The position numbers and the translations under genes are program-made. Source: Sphagnum compactum (lineage: Eukaryota > Bryophyta > Sphagnopsida > Sphagnales). Taken from it: 64,000 bases of DNA. Positions within the stretch are counted from its first letter, which is position 1. Each line of letters begins with the position of its first letter. Under the pieces are notes generated by a model, which was given only the letters and a program-made list of their open reading frames with translations, was not told the origin of the DNA and did not search any database. The stretch spans positions 12,157,118 through 12,221,117 of the forward strand of contig OZ234503.1 in assembly GCA_965153455.1 (NCBI GenBank), given 5' to 3'. This document shows, one piece after another, positions 49,341-59,403 of the stretch.

Positions 49341-51381
49341 CCTCCACCGGAAAACCTCTTCTGGGGATCTCCAGATGAGTAGCCCTTGAAGTAAGAATAG
49401 CGTAAAATAATGTAAACCAGCCCAAAAGCCGCTGCTACTCTGGGGTACTGTTACACCACCAACAAACAAACAAGAAGGAAATCCTGTTTCACTGAAAAAT
49501 GCACAAGAGTGTTCTTCAACACAGGAAGTGTACATCTGAACTGTATTGCAAAAACAGTCACTTACAAGAACAGTTCATCAAGTTTGATAAGAATGGAGCA
49601 GGAATGTGCCACTGGGTTCTTAACAAATAAACCAATTGCACTGGAGGAGACAAAACACACAGACAATACCAAGAAGCCACAGGAAAAACAACAATTGATT
49701 GCCTGCCACAAATGATGATTGCCAGTAAATGAAAAACCATACCTGGAGGCCACCTACTAGAAGTGTTGAGATGAATGTTGGCATAAACTCAATCACATTT
49801 TGATGAGCTCTCTGTACTCCAAACAACAAGAAGCAGGAGTGCAATCAAAGAAGGTCCAGTTAGTAGTGGTCATTCTCTCTTTCCAAAACATCCAGGACAG
49901 GATTTACACCAAACTTCTTATGCAACAATTTCTCCCAAAAGACCCAAATCTCTGAATCCTAAACATAATCAGTCTTCTCACCTTACCACATTGACCAATT
50001 GCAAGGCAAATGGATTTGGGATTTCTAGAAAATATGTTTCAAAACAAAAAAAGGAAAAAGAACAACTCCCATCTCCATTATCCTCTAGATTGAATCTGCT
50101 CAAGGTCCATATCTTACATGAGCTGTCACATGCAATCCTTACAGAATAGAAGAGGAATTACAAGAGTGAAAAAAAAAAAGACAGCTCCCATGGCACACAC
50201 CAGCACAACATCATCAGTGTTCATGAGAATCAACAAAAAGCCACAGAAAAGAAGAAAGCATTGACAAGGGTTGAAGAAGCCCAGTTTTGCACCTGGACAC
50301 AGTTGAAGAGATTTGCCTCCGGATTCTCACTCTCCAATGCATACATTGTCGGATAAGACACCTTATACCTGTTGCTCAAAACAGGACACAATTAGGTACC
50401 CATGATCATCATGGCATGGTTGATGGATGGATCAAAACCTAAAAGCCAACCAAAAATACCATTACAAATACAACCACTTCTTCCCACATAAATTAGCAAA
50501 TCTCTTTAGCATCTTTTTGGGTACTTTGATAGATCTCCAGACATATCAGACCAATAGATTCCCCACTCAAGAACATGCAGGCTCCAAAAGAACCTCAAAC
50601 ACAAAGATACCACTACATCATCATCAAGCTCCTACAATCAGTGTTTTTTTTCAGGGTGAATTTTTGTACTGTGGCAACAAAAAAAATGGGAAAGTTTTGT
50701 CCTGTTAGTGTAAAATCAGGAAAATTTGCTTAAGTGTTGGAAAAATTTGCAAAACTTTGAAAACCACAAAACTGACAAAAGCCCTGCCTACAACCCATGT
50801 GCCAACCATGTCCTTCACATCCAGCTGTAATCTTGAGAACCTCTGTTACCCATCAGACAGTTCCCAATCCAGAACCAGAAGCTAGCAAAACACAACTAGA
50901 AGTAAAAGGAAGAAAAAACACCACCACAAATAACTACTACATCATCTTCAACCTCCTACAACCCATGTGCCAAACTTGTCCTTCACATCCAGCTGCCATC
51001 TTAACAGAACCTCTGTTACCATCAGACAGTTTCCCAATCCACAACCAGATGCTAGCAAAACACAACTAGAAGGAAAAAGAAGAAAAACCACCACCACCAC
51101 CACCACCCATATCCTTGACTCCACACACCTTCAAACAAAGAACTTGCTTGGAAACCCTAGAATCAAACAGCATGACACATCCAAAGAGACATCACACAAC
51201 AAATACACACACACACACACACACAAGCACAGGAACACTACATTATTGTATAATACACCCGGGTGATGATATGCACTCACTTTCTTCGAGCTGCGCCAAC
51301 CTGCATGGCCATCCAAATATTCTCCACCAAGTGCAGAACGAGCACCAATGTCACCCACCCATATCCCTGCACCAACTCCAT
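49341..51381 (-). CDS. Microsomal glutathione S-transferase 3-like (MAPEG family), C-terminal exon unresolved
   Basis: Four minus-strand exons are supported: 51381-51281, 50368-50293, 49811-49743 and 49447-49341, with GT-AG borders in frame (117 codons plus two bases). The protein reads MELVQGYGWVTLVLVLHLVE (first membrane helix), then YKVSYPTMYALESENPEANL, FNCVQ, RAHQNVIEFMPTFISTLLVG (second helix), YPRVAAAFGLVYIILR (third helix) and YFKGYSSGDPQKR. The FNCVQR.HQN and YFKGY..GDP motifs are diagnostic of MGST3. These are four-helix ER or outer-envelope proteins with glutathione transferase and peroxidase activity. Roughly 30 residues including the fourth helix are missing. A phase-compatible acceptor exists near 49134, but its translation does not clearly match the family, so I did not include it. 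Confidence 0.8.
50787..51105. repeat. 168-bp tandem duplication in MGST3 intron 1
   Basis: Two adjacent copies start with CCTACAACCCATGTGCCAA at 50787 and 50955 and share TGTCCTTCACATCCAGCTG, CATCAGACAGTT and GCTAGCAAAACACAACTAGA. They are diverged at several sites. The second copy ends in a (CCA)n stretch. Confidence 0.85.
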
Positions 51382-51699
51382 AGCTTGAGGAACCAAGAAC
51401 CCAACAAAGAAAACAAAGAAAAAAATCCCCCAAAAACAAAGACACAACAACACTCCCCCAAAAAACACAACTCCTACTACAACAACACAAACCCAAGTTG
51501 TGTGTGCACCCTCTTGTATGTATACACTATACTACTATGCACACACTACATACTATGTGCACTCTTGGTGTTTTTGTGTGTGTGTTTTTGTGATAACATG
51601 TGTGTAATGTGTTCAACCCCCTATCACAAAATGGTGAGTGGTGTGAATGCTTCTAGTTCTCTATTTATACCAAATGGTGTTGTGTGGGAGTTGTGTTCA

Positions 51700-52170
51700 A
51701 AGAAACCAACTTTTGAGATCCTTCAAAAAATTGTCACTTTCTTCTACATAGTGTTAAAAAAACCCTACTTTTGGGATCCTTCAAAAAGTTGTCACTTTCT
51801 TTCTAGTGTTAAGAAAACCCTACTTTTGGGATCCTTAAAAAATTCTCACTTTCTTTCTCGTGTTAAAATTTTTCAACTTTTGGGATCCTTCAAAAATTGT
51901 CACTTTCTTCTAGTGTTAAAAAAACCCTACTTTTGGGATCCTTCAAAAAAATTGTCACTTTCTTCTAGTGTTAAAAAAACCCTACTTTTGGGATCCTTCA
52001 AAAAAATTGTCACTTTCTTCTAGTGTTAAAAAAACCCAACTTTTGGATCCTTCAAAAATTGTCACTTGCTTTCTCATGTTAAAATTTTTCAACTTTTGGG
52101 ATCCTTCAAAAATTGTCACTTGCTTTCTTTCTTTCTTTTTAGTGTTGAAACAATCGAATTTTGGTAAAAT
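51700..52170. repeat. Minisatellite of about 55-bp units upstream of MGST3
   Basis: About eight imperfect units built on GTGTTAAAAAAACCCTACTT, TTGGGATCCTTCAAAAA and TTGTCACTTTCTTCTA. The array lies about 320-790 bp upstream of the MGST3-like start codon. The open frame at 51115-52023 on + is a by-product of the repeat and is not supported as a gene. Confidence 0.85.
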
Positions 52171-53410
52171 TGTCACTTTCTTGTGTATGTTCGTTAAAGA
52201 TGGGGGGCTTGCTTGTCACGCAATTGGCTTGGCTTTGCTTGTTTCAAGTCTAGAAGTTTCCGGGGAGCCATGTGGTTAGCAAAGAAGCTTCCTAAACCTG
52301 AGCTATTTTTGGTCTTTTGCAACCGCCCCCACCCCCGCCCCCCACACACCCTTTTTTTCCTTGTTGCCAAGTGGCAAAATTAGCCAACAAAAAAAGCCAA
52401 AAAAAAAGAAAACTAAATGGAATATATTTATAATATTTGAAAGTAACCCAAAAATAAAAAAAGCATTTAAACCATGGTGCTAGTTTCACCCAAGGTGTTA
52501 TATTTTATCTACCCAACAAAAAGTAACCACTTTGGTTACCTTATTATCTTCTCAGGTTTAGTAGTAATGAAAACTATTTTTTAAAATAATCTGTTTTAAA
52601 ATGTCATAATTTAAGGAAATTACAAGGAAAAATGAAAATAAAAAAAATTGGCGACAACCCAAGGCATTCCACACCAGGTATCCAACAATAATTGACAACG
52701 TTTTTCTATCCTATAATTTGTTGGTGGAACGGTTACGTTACATTATGTCTCCTTATTTTTGAAAAAAAAGAAACGGTAAAAAAAAAGTGTTGTAAAAATT
52801 CTCGCTATTATGTTAAAGGTTCATAGTCGAAGAAAACTTGCCAAAGAAGCTACCCATTTATTTTTAAAAAATTCATAAATTATTATTTTTATTGCCAAAG
52901 CGGTTTTGAAAATTAAAATAAATTATTTCGAAGGTGAGTGCCATACATACCTGAAAAGGGTAACATTGTAGGTTTCGGTTTTGTTAGCAATTGGATGCAT
53001 GGAATTGACACAATAACGGTTTCCACCACTTGACATTACGTTTCACAAAAATTAACTTTAAACAACATTCTAGCCTCGGAAAATGCCATGACCATTACGT
53101 CACAAGCTTGCGATTTATTCCCTTTGTAATTTGAGCACGGCCCTAGGGTTGGTAAGTGATAGGTAAGGCCCCTTATATTCTCGTAACACACATGATTTTA
53201 TGTCGCCTTTTTTTAGGCTTACTTTTTATTAATAAAAAAAAGAATTTGTAATGTAATATTCCATTTTCAGCTAGTGTCGATCAACTTTTTTTTTTTCCTA
53301 TTTTTTTTTTATGTTTCCATATGGTTTTCAATAGTTCATCATTATTTTATATTAATCTCAATTTTAATTTGAATTAATATAAATATCATGGACATGAAAA
53401 TGCACATATT
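52171..53410. other. Intergenic DNA, no supported gene
   Basis: AT-rich with long A runs and a C-rich patch at about 52324-52343. No recognisable gene. Confidence 0.4.
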
Positions 53411-53745
53411 AAACCCTAAACCCTAAACCCATGTCCGAGCTTCTCCATTGTGTTGACAAAGTATTCCCAATCATGGAACAATGCTCATGTCCAAGCTTCT
53501 CCATTGTGTTGACAAAGTATTGCCAATCATGGAACAATGCTCATGTCCGAGCTTCTCCATTTTGTGTTGACAAAGTACTCCCAATCATGGAACAATGCTC
53601 ATGTCCGAGCTTCTCCCTTGTGTTGACAAAGTATTCCCCATCATGGAACAATGCTCATGTCCGAGCTTCTCCATTTTGTGTTGACAAAGTATTCCCACTC
53701 ATGGAACAATGCTCATGTCCGCGCTTCTCCATTTTGTGTTGTAGT
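53411..53745. repeat. Telomere-type repeat followed by a 56/58-bp minisatellite
   Basis: Three AAACCCT units (53411-53430) are joined directly to six copies of CATGTCCGAGCTTCTCCATT, TGTTGACAAAGTATTCCCAA, TCATGGAACAATGCT. Copies start at 53430, 53486, 53542, 53600, 53656 and 53714, so unit lengths are 56, 56, 58, 56 and 58. The 2-bp difference lies in the ATTGTG/ATTTTGTG part. The 168-codon open frame across it is a repeat artefact, because the frame rotates between units. Confidence 0.92.
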
Positions 53746-55590
53746 GGGTGCGGTCCAATCTTTGATAGCGCTTACCTACCTAATGTGCATGCACAAGGAA
53801 CAACTTGTCGCCAAATGGGTCTTTACTTTCACAGAAGTGAAGCTTTTGACATTGAAAAAACAACGAATTCACCCAAGAAAATTTGTTGTTTCAACATGAA
53901 GCTCAGTCTTAACCTTCTACTAAAAGGAAGAAATTGAAGGAAACCAAAACCCTCTGGGTTTCTCCAGCTTGATGTCTCCAGTCTCAAAAGAAAGCAGGAT
54001 TTGCTGATCAAATGTTAGGGTGCCAACCTTTGATCTCTCAGAACCACTCAGTTCATTTCACTGAGAAGGGCATTTCTAACAAGTTGGATTTACAGAATAT
54101 AAACCAATATATATTATTTGTTTGCAGATTGTGAGCACCCAGACTCAATTGTACTGAAATTACTGCAACATAATAAGCAAGCAAAACATGAGATCTGAAC
54201 AGAAATGAATTGGTCTTGATTGAGTCAACTTGTGTTGAAATGCTCATCAAAAGAATACACATCTTAAAGGAATTGCTGTTTGGGTAGGCATGGATCTTAC
54301 CTTCTGTGATAAGTACAAGATTTTTGCAATAAAGTTTGCTCTCTGGTCTCAAATATGTTCAGCATAAGAGTCATCTGGATGGCAAAGCTGATGCTGCAAT
54401 TTGCTTCAGAACCCACAATGTGCATGATCTGCTGGTTCCTAAAGCTTGCTCTCTGGTCTCAAATAGTGTTTCAGCATAAGAGTCATCTGGATGGCAAAGC
54501 TGATGCTGCAATTTGCTTCAGAACCCACAATGAGTATGAGCTGTTGTTGTTTCTTTCCTTCCTTCTCTCTTTTGCACCAACTGAGCAAGAGAGAGTGCAG
54601 ACATTTGTTCTTCAAGTTTGTATTCTCTATGTGAGATACCTCATCAAGAGCTTGACATTGTGACGCAAAAAAATACCATACTGTGCCCAAGAAGCTTTTT
54701 CAAATCACTTTAGTGAATCTGCTTATTTCAGGCAACCCAAGACCAAATCCAAACAGGCATTGAGATGATCTATTCTCTGATACTTGATCAGAGGCTCTCT
54801 CTACACAAGCTTCATCATGTCTCTCCACCCATAGCCTGCATAAAACATTATACTCAAGGTGAGAGAACAGAAGATCAAATGAATTCATCTACTAAAAGTA
54901 ACTATGGAAAAGCTTGGAAAGCTGAGCTAGTCAGGAGAAGAACACCCAACAAATTTCAGACATGCCATCATCTTTGATACCAATTCTACGAGTTGAACAA
55001 CACCCAGCTGGGTAGAACAGACAATTCCCCCTAGATTCCCCCCCTGGCAATGTTGAAGCATATGCCCCATGGATTGCAAGATAAAAAGAGTACCCAGCAA
55101 CAACAAACAAAGGTGCAGATTGCAGGCTGAACTTTAATGCACAAGATGATGATCCTTGATTGTATATGGAAACAAACTGGAAGAAAGAACATCCTACCTG
55201 ATGTGTGAACAAGAGGATGTCAAGCTGTATCCCTAATTATTCAGCTGATTGGAAAGCGTTTTGTAATCTTCTCTGGTCAGGTATTGGTTCTAGCCTGTTG
55301 ATTACTGCCATTGTAGATCCGTCGCAATTTGACTAGGTTTGCAGATTTAGCCAGGTTGGTTGATGGTGTCCAGTAATGGCTGCACTGATGCGATGTCCTT
55401 ACTAAGAAATGTCACAAGGTGCATTGTCTGGCCATAATGTCCTTACTCTGGACCTGACTCTTTGGGATTCCTGGAGAGTGCCCAAGAAGTTTTGGAAAGT
55501 GGTGATCTGCATTGCTCTGCAGTGGAGTGCAGTCATCCTTTCTGATAAAGGGAAGTAGTATGAATTGGTTGTGTGGTTAGCTTGTCCACA
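53746..55590. other. Intergenic DNA with a 110-bp tandem duplication
   Basis: Two adjacent copies of a 110-bp unit start at 54331 and 54441 (AAAG(T/C)TTGCTCTCTGGTCTC, CATCTGGATGGCAAAGCTGA, TTGCTTCAGAACCCACAATG). No recognised gene is present. Upstream exons of the CASP pseudogene could have lain here, but I could not find them. Confidence 0.5.
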
Positions 55591-57376
55591 GATGGAGGAG
55601 AAAGTGAAGGAGATTGTGGAGATGAAGCAATGAAGCTTGGCAGAGGAGAATCGGAAGAATCTCGAAATTCTCAAGGAGGGGTATGACATGTGCCTATTAA
55701 TACCATTTCTTTTTTCCCCCTCTGTACATCATCTCAAGAATGGGACGACATTTTCCCACAGAAATGCTGAGTATCTGTGTCTGACCATCTTACACAAATT
55801 CTCAATGTGGAGCGATTCATTGCTGAGGTTTTTCTGGTGTTTTCTTCCTTCAAGGAGAATTTCCTGCAAGATCAGTTGAGGGCAGCCACACAGAGTATTC
55901 AAAACATGCAACGTCTTCATGAGTATGGCCAGAGCCAGCTTTTTGAGCTTCATGCTCACTCTGGTATGTTCCTCAAATGGGTTTTCTGTGATCTTCCTCT
56001 TTCATGTTGGTTGCATTGTATTTAGTGATATTATTTGATGCCCAAGTTGTCAATACATCATATTGGCAAGAGCAGTAAGCACGTGATGACCCATATCCCC
56101 TTTCTATACAACCACACAGACTCAAACTATCATGATCCTTCCCATTTTGTGAAAGCTTCTCCATCGCAAAGGATGGTCAACTGATGGTCAAAACATCACC
56201 TGTTCCCATTTTCAATTTGGTTTAGGATTTTAGGATTTAGGGTTTGCCCCCCTACATTGGACTAGAGCTTCTTGGATTCAATCAAGGAGGTGGAGCCGGG
56301 GGGATTGATTACCAGTAACTTTCCTTGAAGATCCCCTGCCTTGTCTCTGATTTTTTTTCTTCCACTTGAAACTAGGCAAAGCAAGGAGGTGAGCAGCCAC
56401 CTGGAAGCATCCCTAAGTGCCAAGGAGAAGATCATATCGGAGCTCCACTTTGAGCTTAACACCGTTGAGAATGCACTCTTGAGTGAGCATGAACAGCATC
56501 TTCTTGAGTCAAAAAGACTGAACATCCTCATCAACAAAAAGGTAATGTGCTTGGTCCCAAATCTGTTTGCAGAGCAAGGTTGATACTACTATCTGGTGAG
56601 AAAGGTATTAGGAGAAGTGCATATTGGGTTATGGGAGGCTACACTTGTGGAGCTTCAGGGAGAGCTGAATGAACTACCAACAGCTAAGCAAGTGGAGGAT
56701 CTCCAAAAACAAGTGAAGAGTCTACAGGTCTATAAATGATCCAATTGTTGGTTGCTTACTTGAGTGCTGTGTCTGTTCTTGTAACAATGCGGGAAACAAT
56801 GATTTCTGAGGTTTTGGATGATTCCAGGCCACTGGGTACAACTTGATAGAAGCTGAGGATTGAGAATTAGCTATCCAAGGGGAAGATGTTGGAAAACTGG
56901 AGACTTTGCTTTTGGTAAAAAATTGAAAGATGGAGCACAAGCTCACCCTAGTAAAGGTGTATTTTACTACCTCAATTACTTACCAACTAACCTATGGATC
57001 GCTTTGGTTAGTGTGGGAACAAGAATTGAGGGTTGAAAGGGGTGTTGCGTCAGATTCAAAAAAATGTCAAGCTTAGCATGTACCATGAAAGAAAGAGAGA
57101 ATGCTAGACTGCCTTGTCGAGCTCAAAAGGACTAGTGTATGTTGGCTGCGGTGCTGGGTAGGTTCAACTGTCTGAAAGAAGGATGACAGCAGCAGCTGCT
57201 GAAGAGAAGGTGAAGGAATTGGGAAGAAAGTGTTGAAGAGCAGAAATGCTTGATTGTGAAGCTTGAAGAAGACATCCCCAGGGTGCAAGATCCTCATCCT
57301 CAAGATTGACAAGCAAGTAAGCAGATGGATGATTGGAATGTTCCAGACACATGGACAAGTACCGACTTGCTAGAGG
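55591..57376 (+). pseudogene. CASP-like Golgi coiled-coil protein pseudogene
   Basis: Exon-like blocks follow the order of plant CASP (CUX1-related Golgi tether): 55591-55680 MEEKVKEIVEMKQ, stop, SLAEENRKNLEILKE; 55855-55963 ENFLQDQLRAATQSIQNMQR and QSQLFELHAHS; 56376-56541 EASLSAKEKIISELHFEL; 56633-56727 LVELQGELNELPTAKQVEDL; 56828-56950 ATGYNLIEAED, stop, ELAIQGEDVGKLETLLL; about 57160-57376 VQLSERR, KVKELG, VEEQKCLIVKLEED and MDDWNVPD. Disabling changes are TGA at 55631, 56861, 56924 and 57307, a frameshift between KELGRK and VEEQKC, a non-consensus donor at 56728, and an expected exon missing between 55963 and 56376. The N-terminal part and C-terminal membrane segment are not seen. Retained introns show it is a duplicated gene copy, not a retrocopy. 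Confidence 0.82.
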
Positions 57377-59403
57377 TAGGTATATCACTGTCTCTTTGTT
57401 TGAAAGATTGACTGTGACAGACCAGTATCTCAAGGAGTTTCTGTAGTCTTCATATGTATGTACACCAGATTGTAGTGTTGGGTTTGGATGGCTAAGTGAG
57501 TGCTGTTTTCATGATTTGTGCATTGTCATCAATGCAAAAAAGATTTCTTGGCTGGTGGGTGTGTGTGCAGTGCAATTAAGGACAGAGAGATGAAACACCA
57601 AACAGGCGGTTGAAAACACCCATAGTTTCTTGCTCAATAATGCCACTGAATCCTTGGGGATGGGTGGGCCTCAGCACTGTAGTCTTTTGTAAACAGTTTT
57701 CTTCTTGTGTGGCTATAGGTGGCCTCATTCCCTGCCTTTAGTAGCATCTCCTCATGCAATAGACAGGAGATCTCTTCAACTGCTCACAAACAGGCCTGTG
57801 GACCACTCCTGAAGCATGTGAAACTAGAAAGCAAGCTACTTTGCTTGACCAAGAAACAATTTTTTTCTAGGACTTACTCTGAAGTGCTTACAGTCCTGGC
57901 AGTTTGCACATTTGTATCTGACTACCATGAATACCAAGACAGTGCAATTCTTGTTTCCCTGAGCATCAGCTTGAATGAGCATACCAATTGACTTTTATGA
58001 TCAGTGTCATGAGTGCGAGCCAACATCATGACCAAGTCTTCCCAGTGCTTCCAGAATGCAACTGAAACTCTGGACACAGGTTTTTTTGGTGTAATTCTTT
58101 GCCTGAAACCTTGAGCAGATTATTACATACAGTTCTCTAAGCTGACAACAATTGGGAGCTGATCAAACCCAGTGGGGAGACATGGCAGCTAAATTGCACT
58201 GCTATGCATGGGTGAAGGTGATGGTCTGATTGCTTTGTGAATGACTCTCATAAGGTTATCACCATACCCATTCTTGTCATGCTAGTTTTGGGTTTGCTGG
58301 TCTTGGATTTGCTAGTTTTTTGCAGGAACAAATGGGTGACCTTGGAGTCCTGGGTTTTTCTCTGCAATCTTATTGATATCTTATCCCTCTGTGTAGATAA
58401 TTCTGGTTATTCTGCATGTGCTGAATATAACAGAAACTGGCTTGATTCTGCTGTTCAGCCAGGTGCCCAAAGCAGATTGGGGGTCTGTGTGACAAGTTCC
58501 CACAGGATTGTCCTCCTTTACATGAGACTTGATTCAGGACATTTAGTTCTGAGATGAGAAACTGTGGCTGCAGTGATCACCCCCATGTTTGGGGAACTGC
58601 AACGCCATAATGGGTGACAAGCTGATCAGCCCCTCGCTTGTTCCTTTCTTCCCCTGCTGCTGCTTCCCAGTGCTCTTTTTTGAGGTTGCAGTGCTCCTCC
58701 AAACAAGGCTTGTGCAGTGACCCACCTTGCCGATTCTTTCCACCATCAAAGAACAACAGCGTGGGGTGTGGGGCTTGTCTTTTTTCTGTCTGTGATTCCT
58801 TCTTGAGTGGGCCTGTCTGATATCATCTTGCCATGTTTCTTGTGTGGGCACCTTTGCAACCAGTGATATGTGTGATTCTTGACAATGGGTTTCATGTTTA
58901 ACTTCTGAGAAAGCGTTGGAGAACCAAAGCTTCCATTTTTTTGGAACATCATCATCATCATCATCATCATCACATTGCAAGCAGGCATTTTTGTGATCTC
59001 AATAAGGAACGCTGTGAAATCTTTTTATGTGCTATTGGTCAGAGTTTTGAATGTGACAGACTTGAATTTGTGGAGCATCACAAATGCAAGAGTCAATCGA
59101 CCAGTCTGTTTGTGTCTGTGAATCAGGAGATGAAGAGTCAAGGGTTGTTGCACTAATGGAAGGAGCCACAGTTGAAGTCTTCTGACTCCAGAGATTAGTC
59201 TGATTACAGGGGTAAGTGCTTTCTGTTGAGTACAGAAAAACAGGTCTTTTTACGGGAGAAATGATCTCTTGAGGAATGCAATCACCTTGCAATCTGAAAT
59301 TGCTGTCAAAGGAAGGGGTTTTTTGGGGGACTTGAGACTGATTGTTATGTTATTGTTGCAGGTTGAAGACCTAAATGTTACTCCTTTTGAATGTCAGCAG
59401 GCC
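57377..59403. other. Region between CASP pseudogene and ABCB gene
   Basis: No gene is recognised. It may hold more CASP remnants or the ABCB 5' leader; a splice-acceptor-like TTGTTGCAG lies at 59353-59361. A (CAT)n stretch lies at 58945-58971. Confidence 0.4.

Noticed and set aside
51115-52023. 302-codon open frame upstream of MGST3
   Set aside because: It crosses the MGST3 first exon in antisense and the 55-bp minisatellite, with no family resemblance.
53430-53745. CRISPR-like array
   Set aside because: The units are contiguous with no unique spacers, and the DNA is plant nuclear.
53431-53937. 168-codon open frame across the minisatellite
   Set aside because: Unit lengths of 56 and 58 rotate the frame, producing repeated but frame-shifted peptides. 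This is a repeat artefact.
57719-57991. Possible extra exon of the CASP pseudogene
   Set aside because: A weak CNRQ-like resemblance only; no continuous match to the conserved CNQRDRF region.
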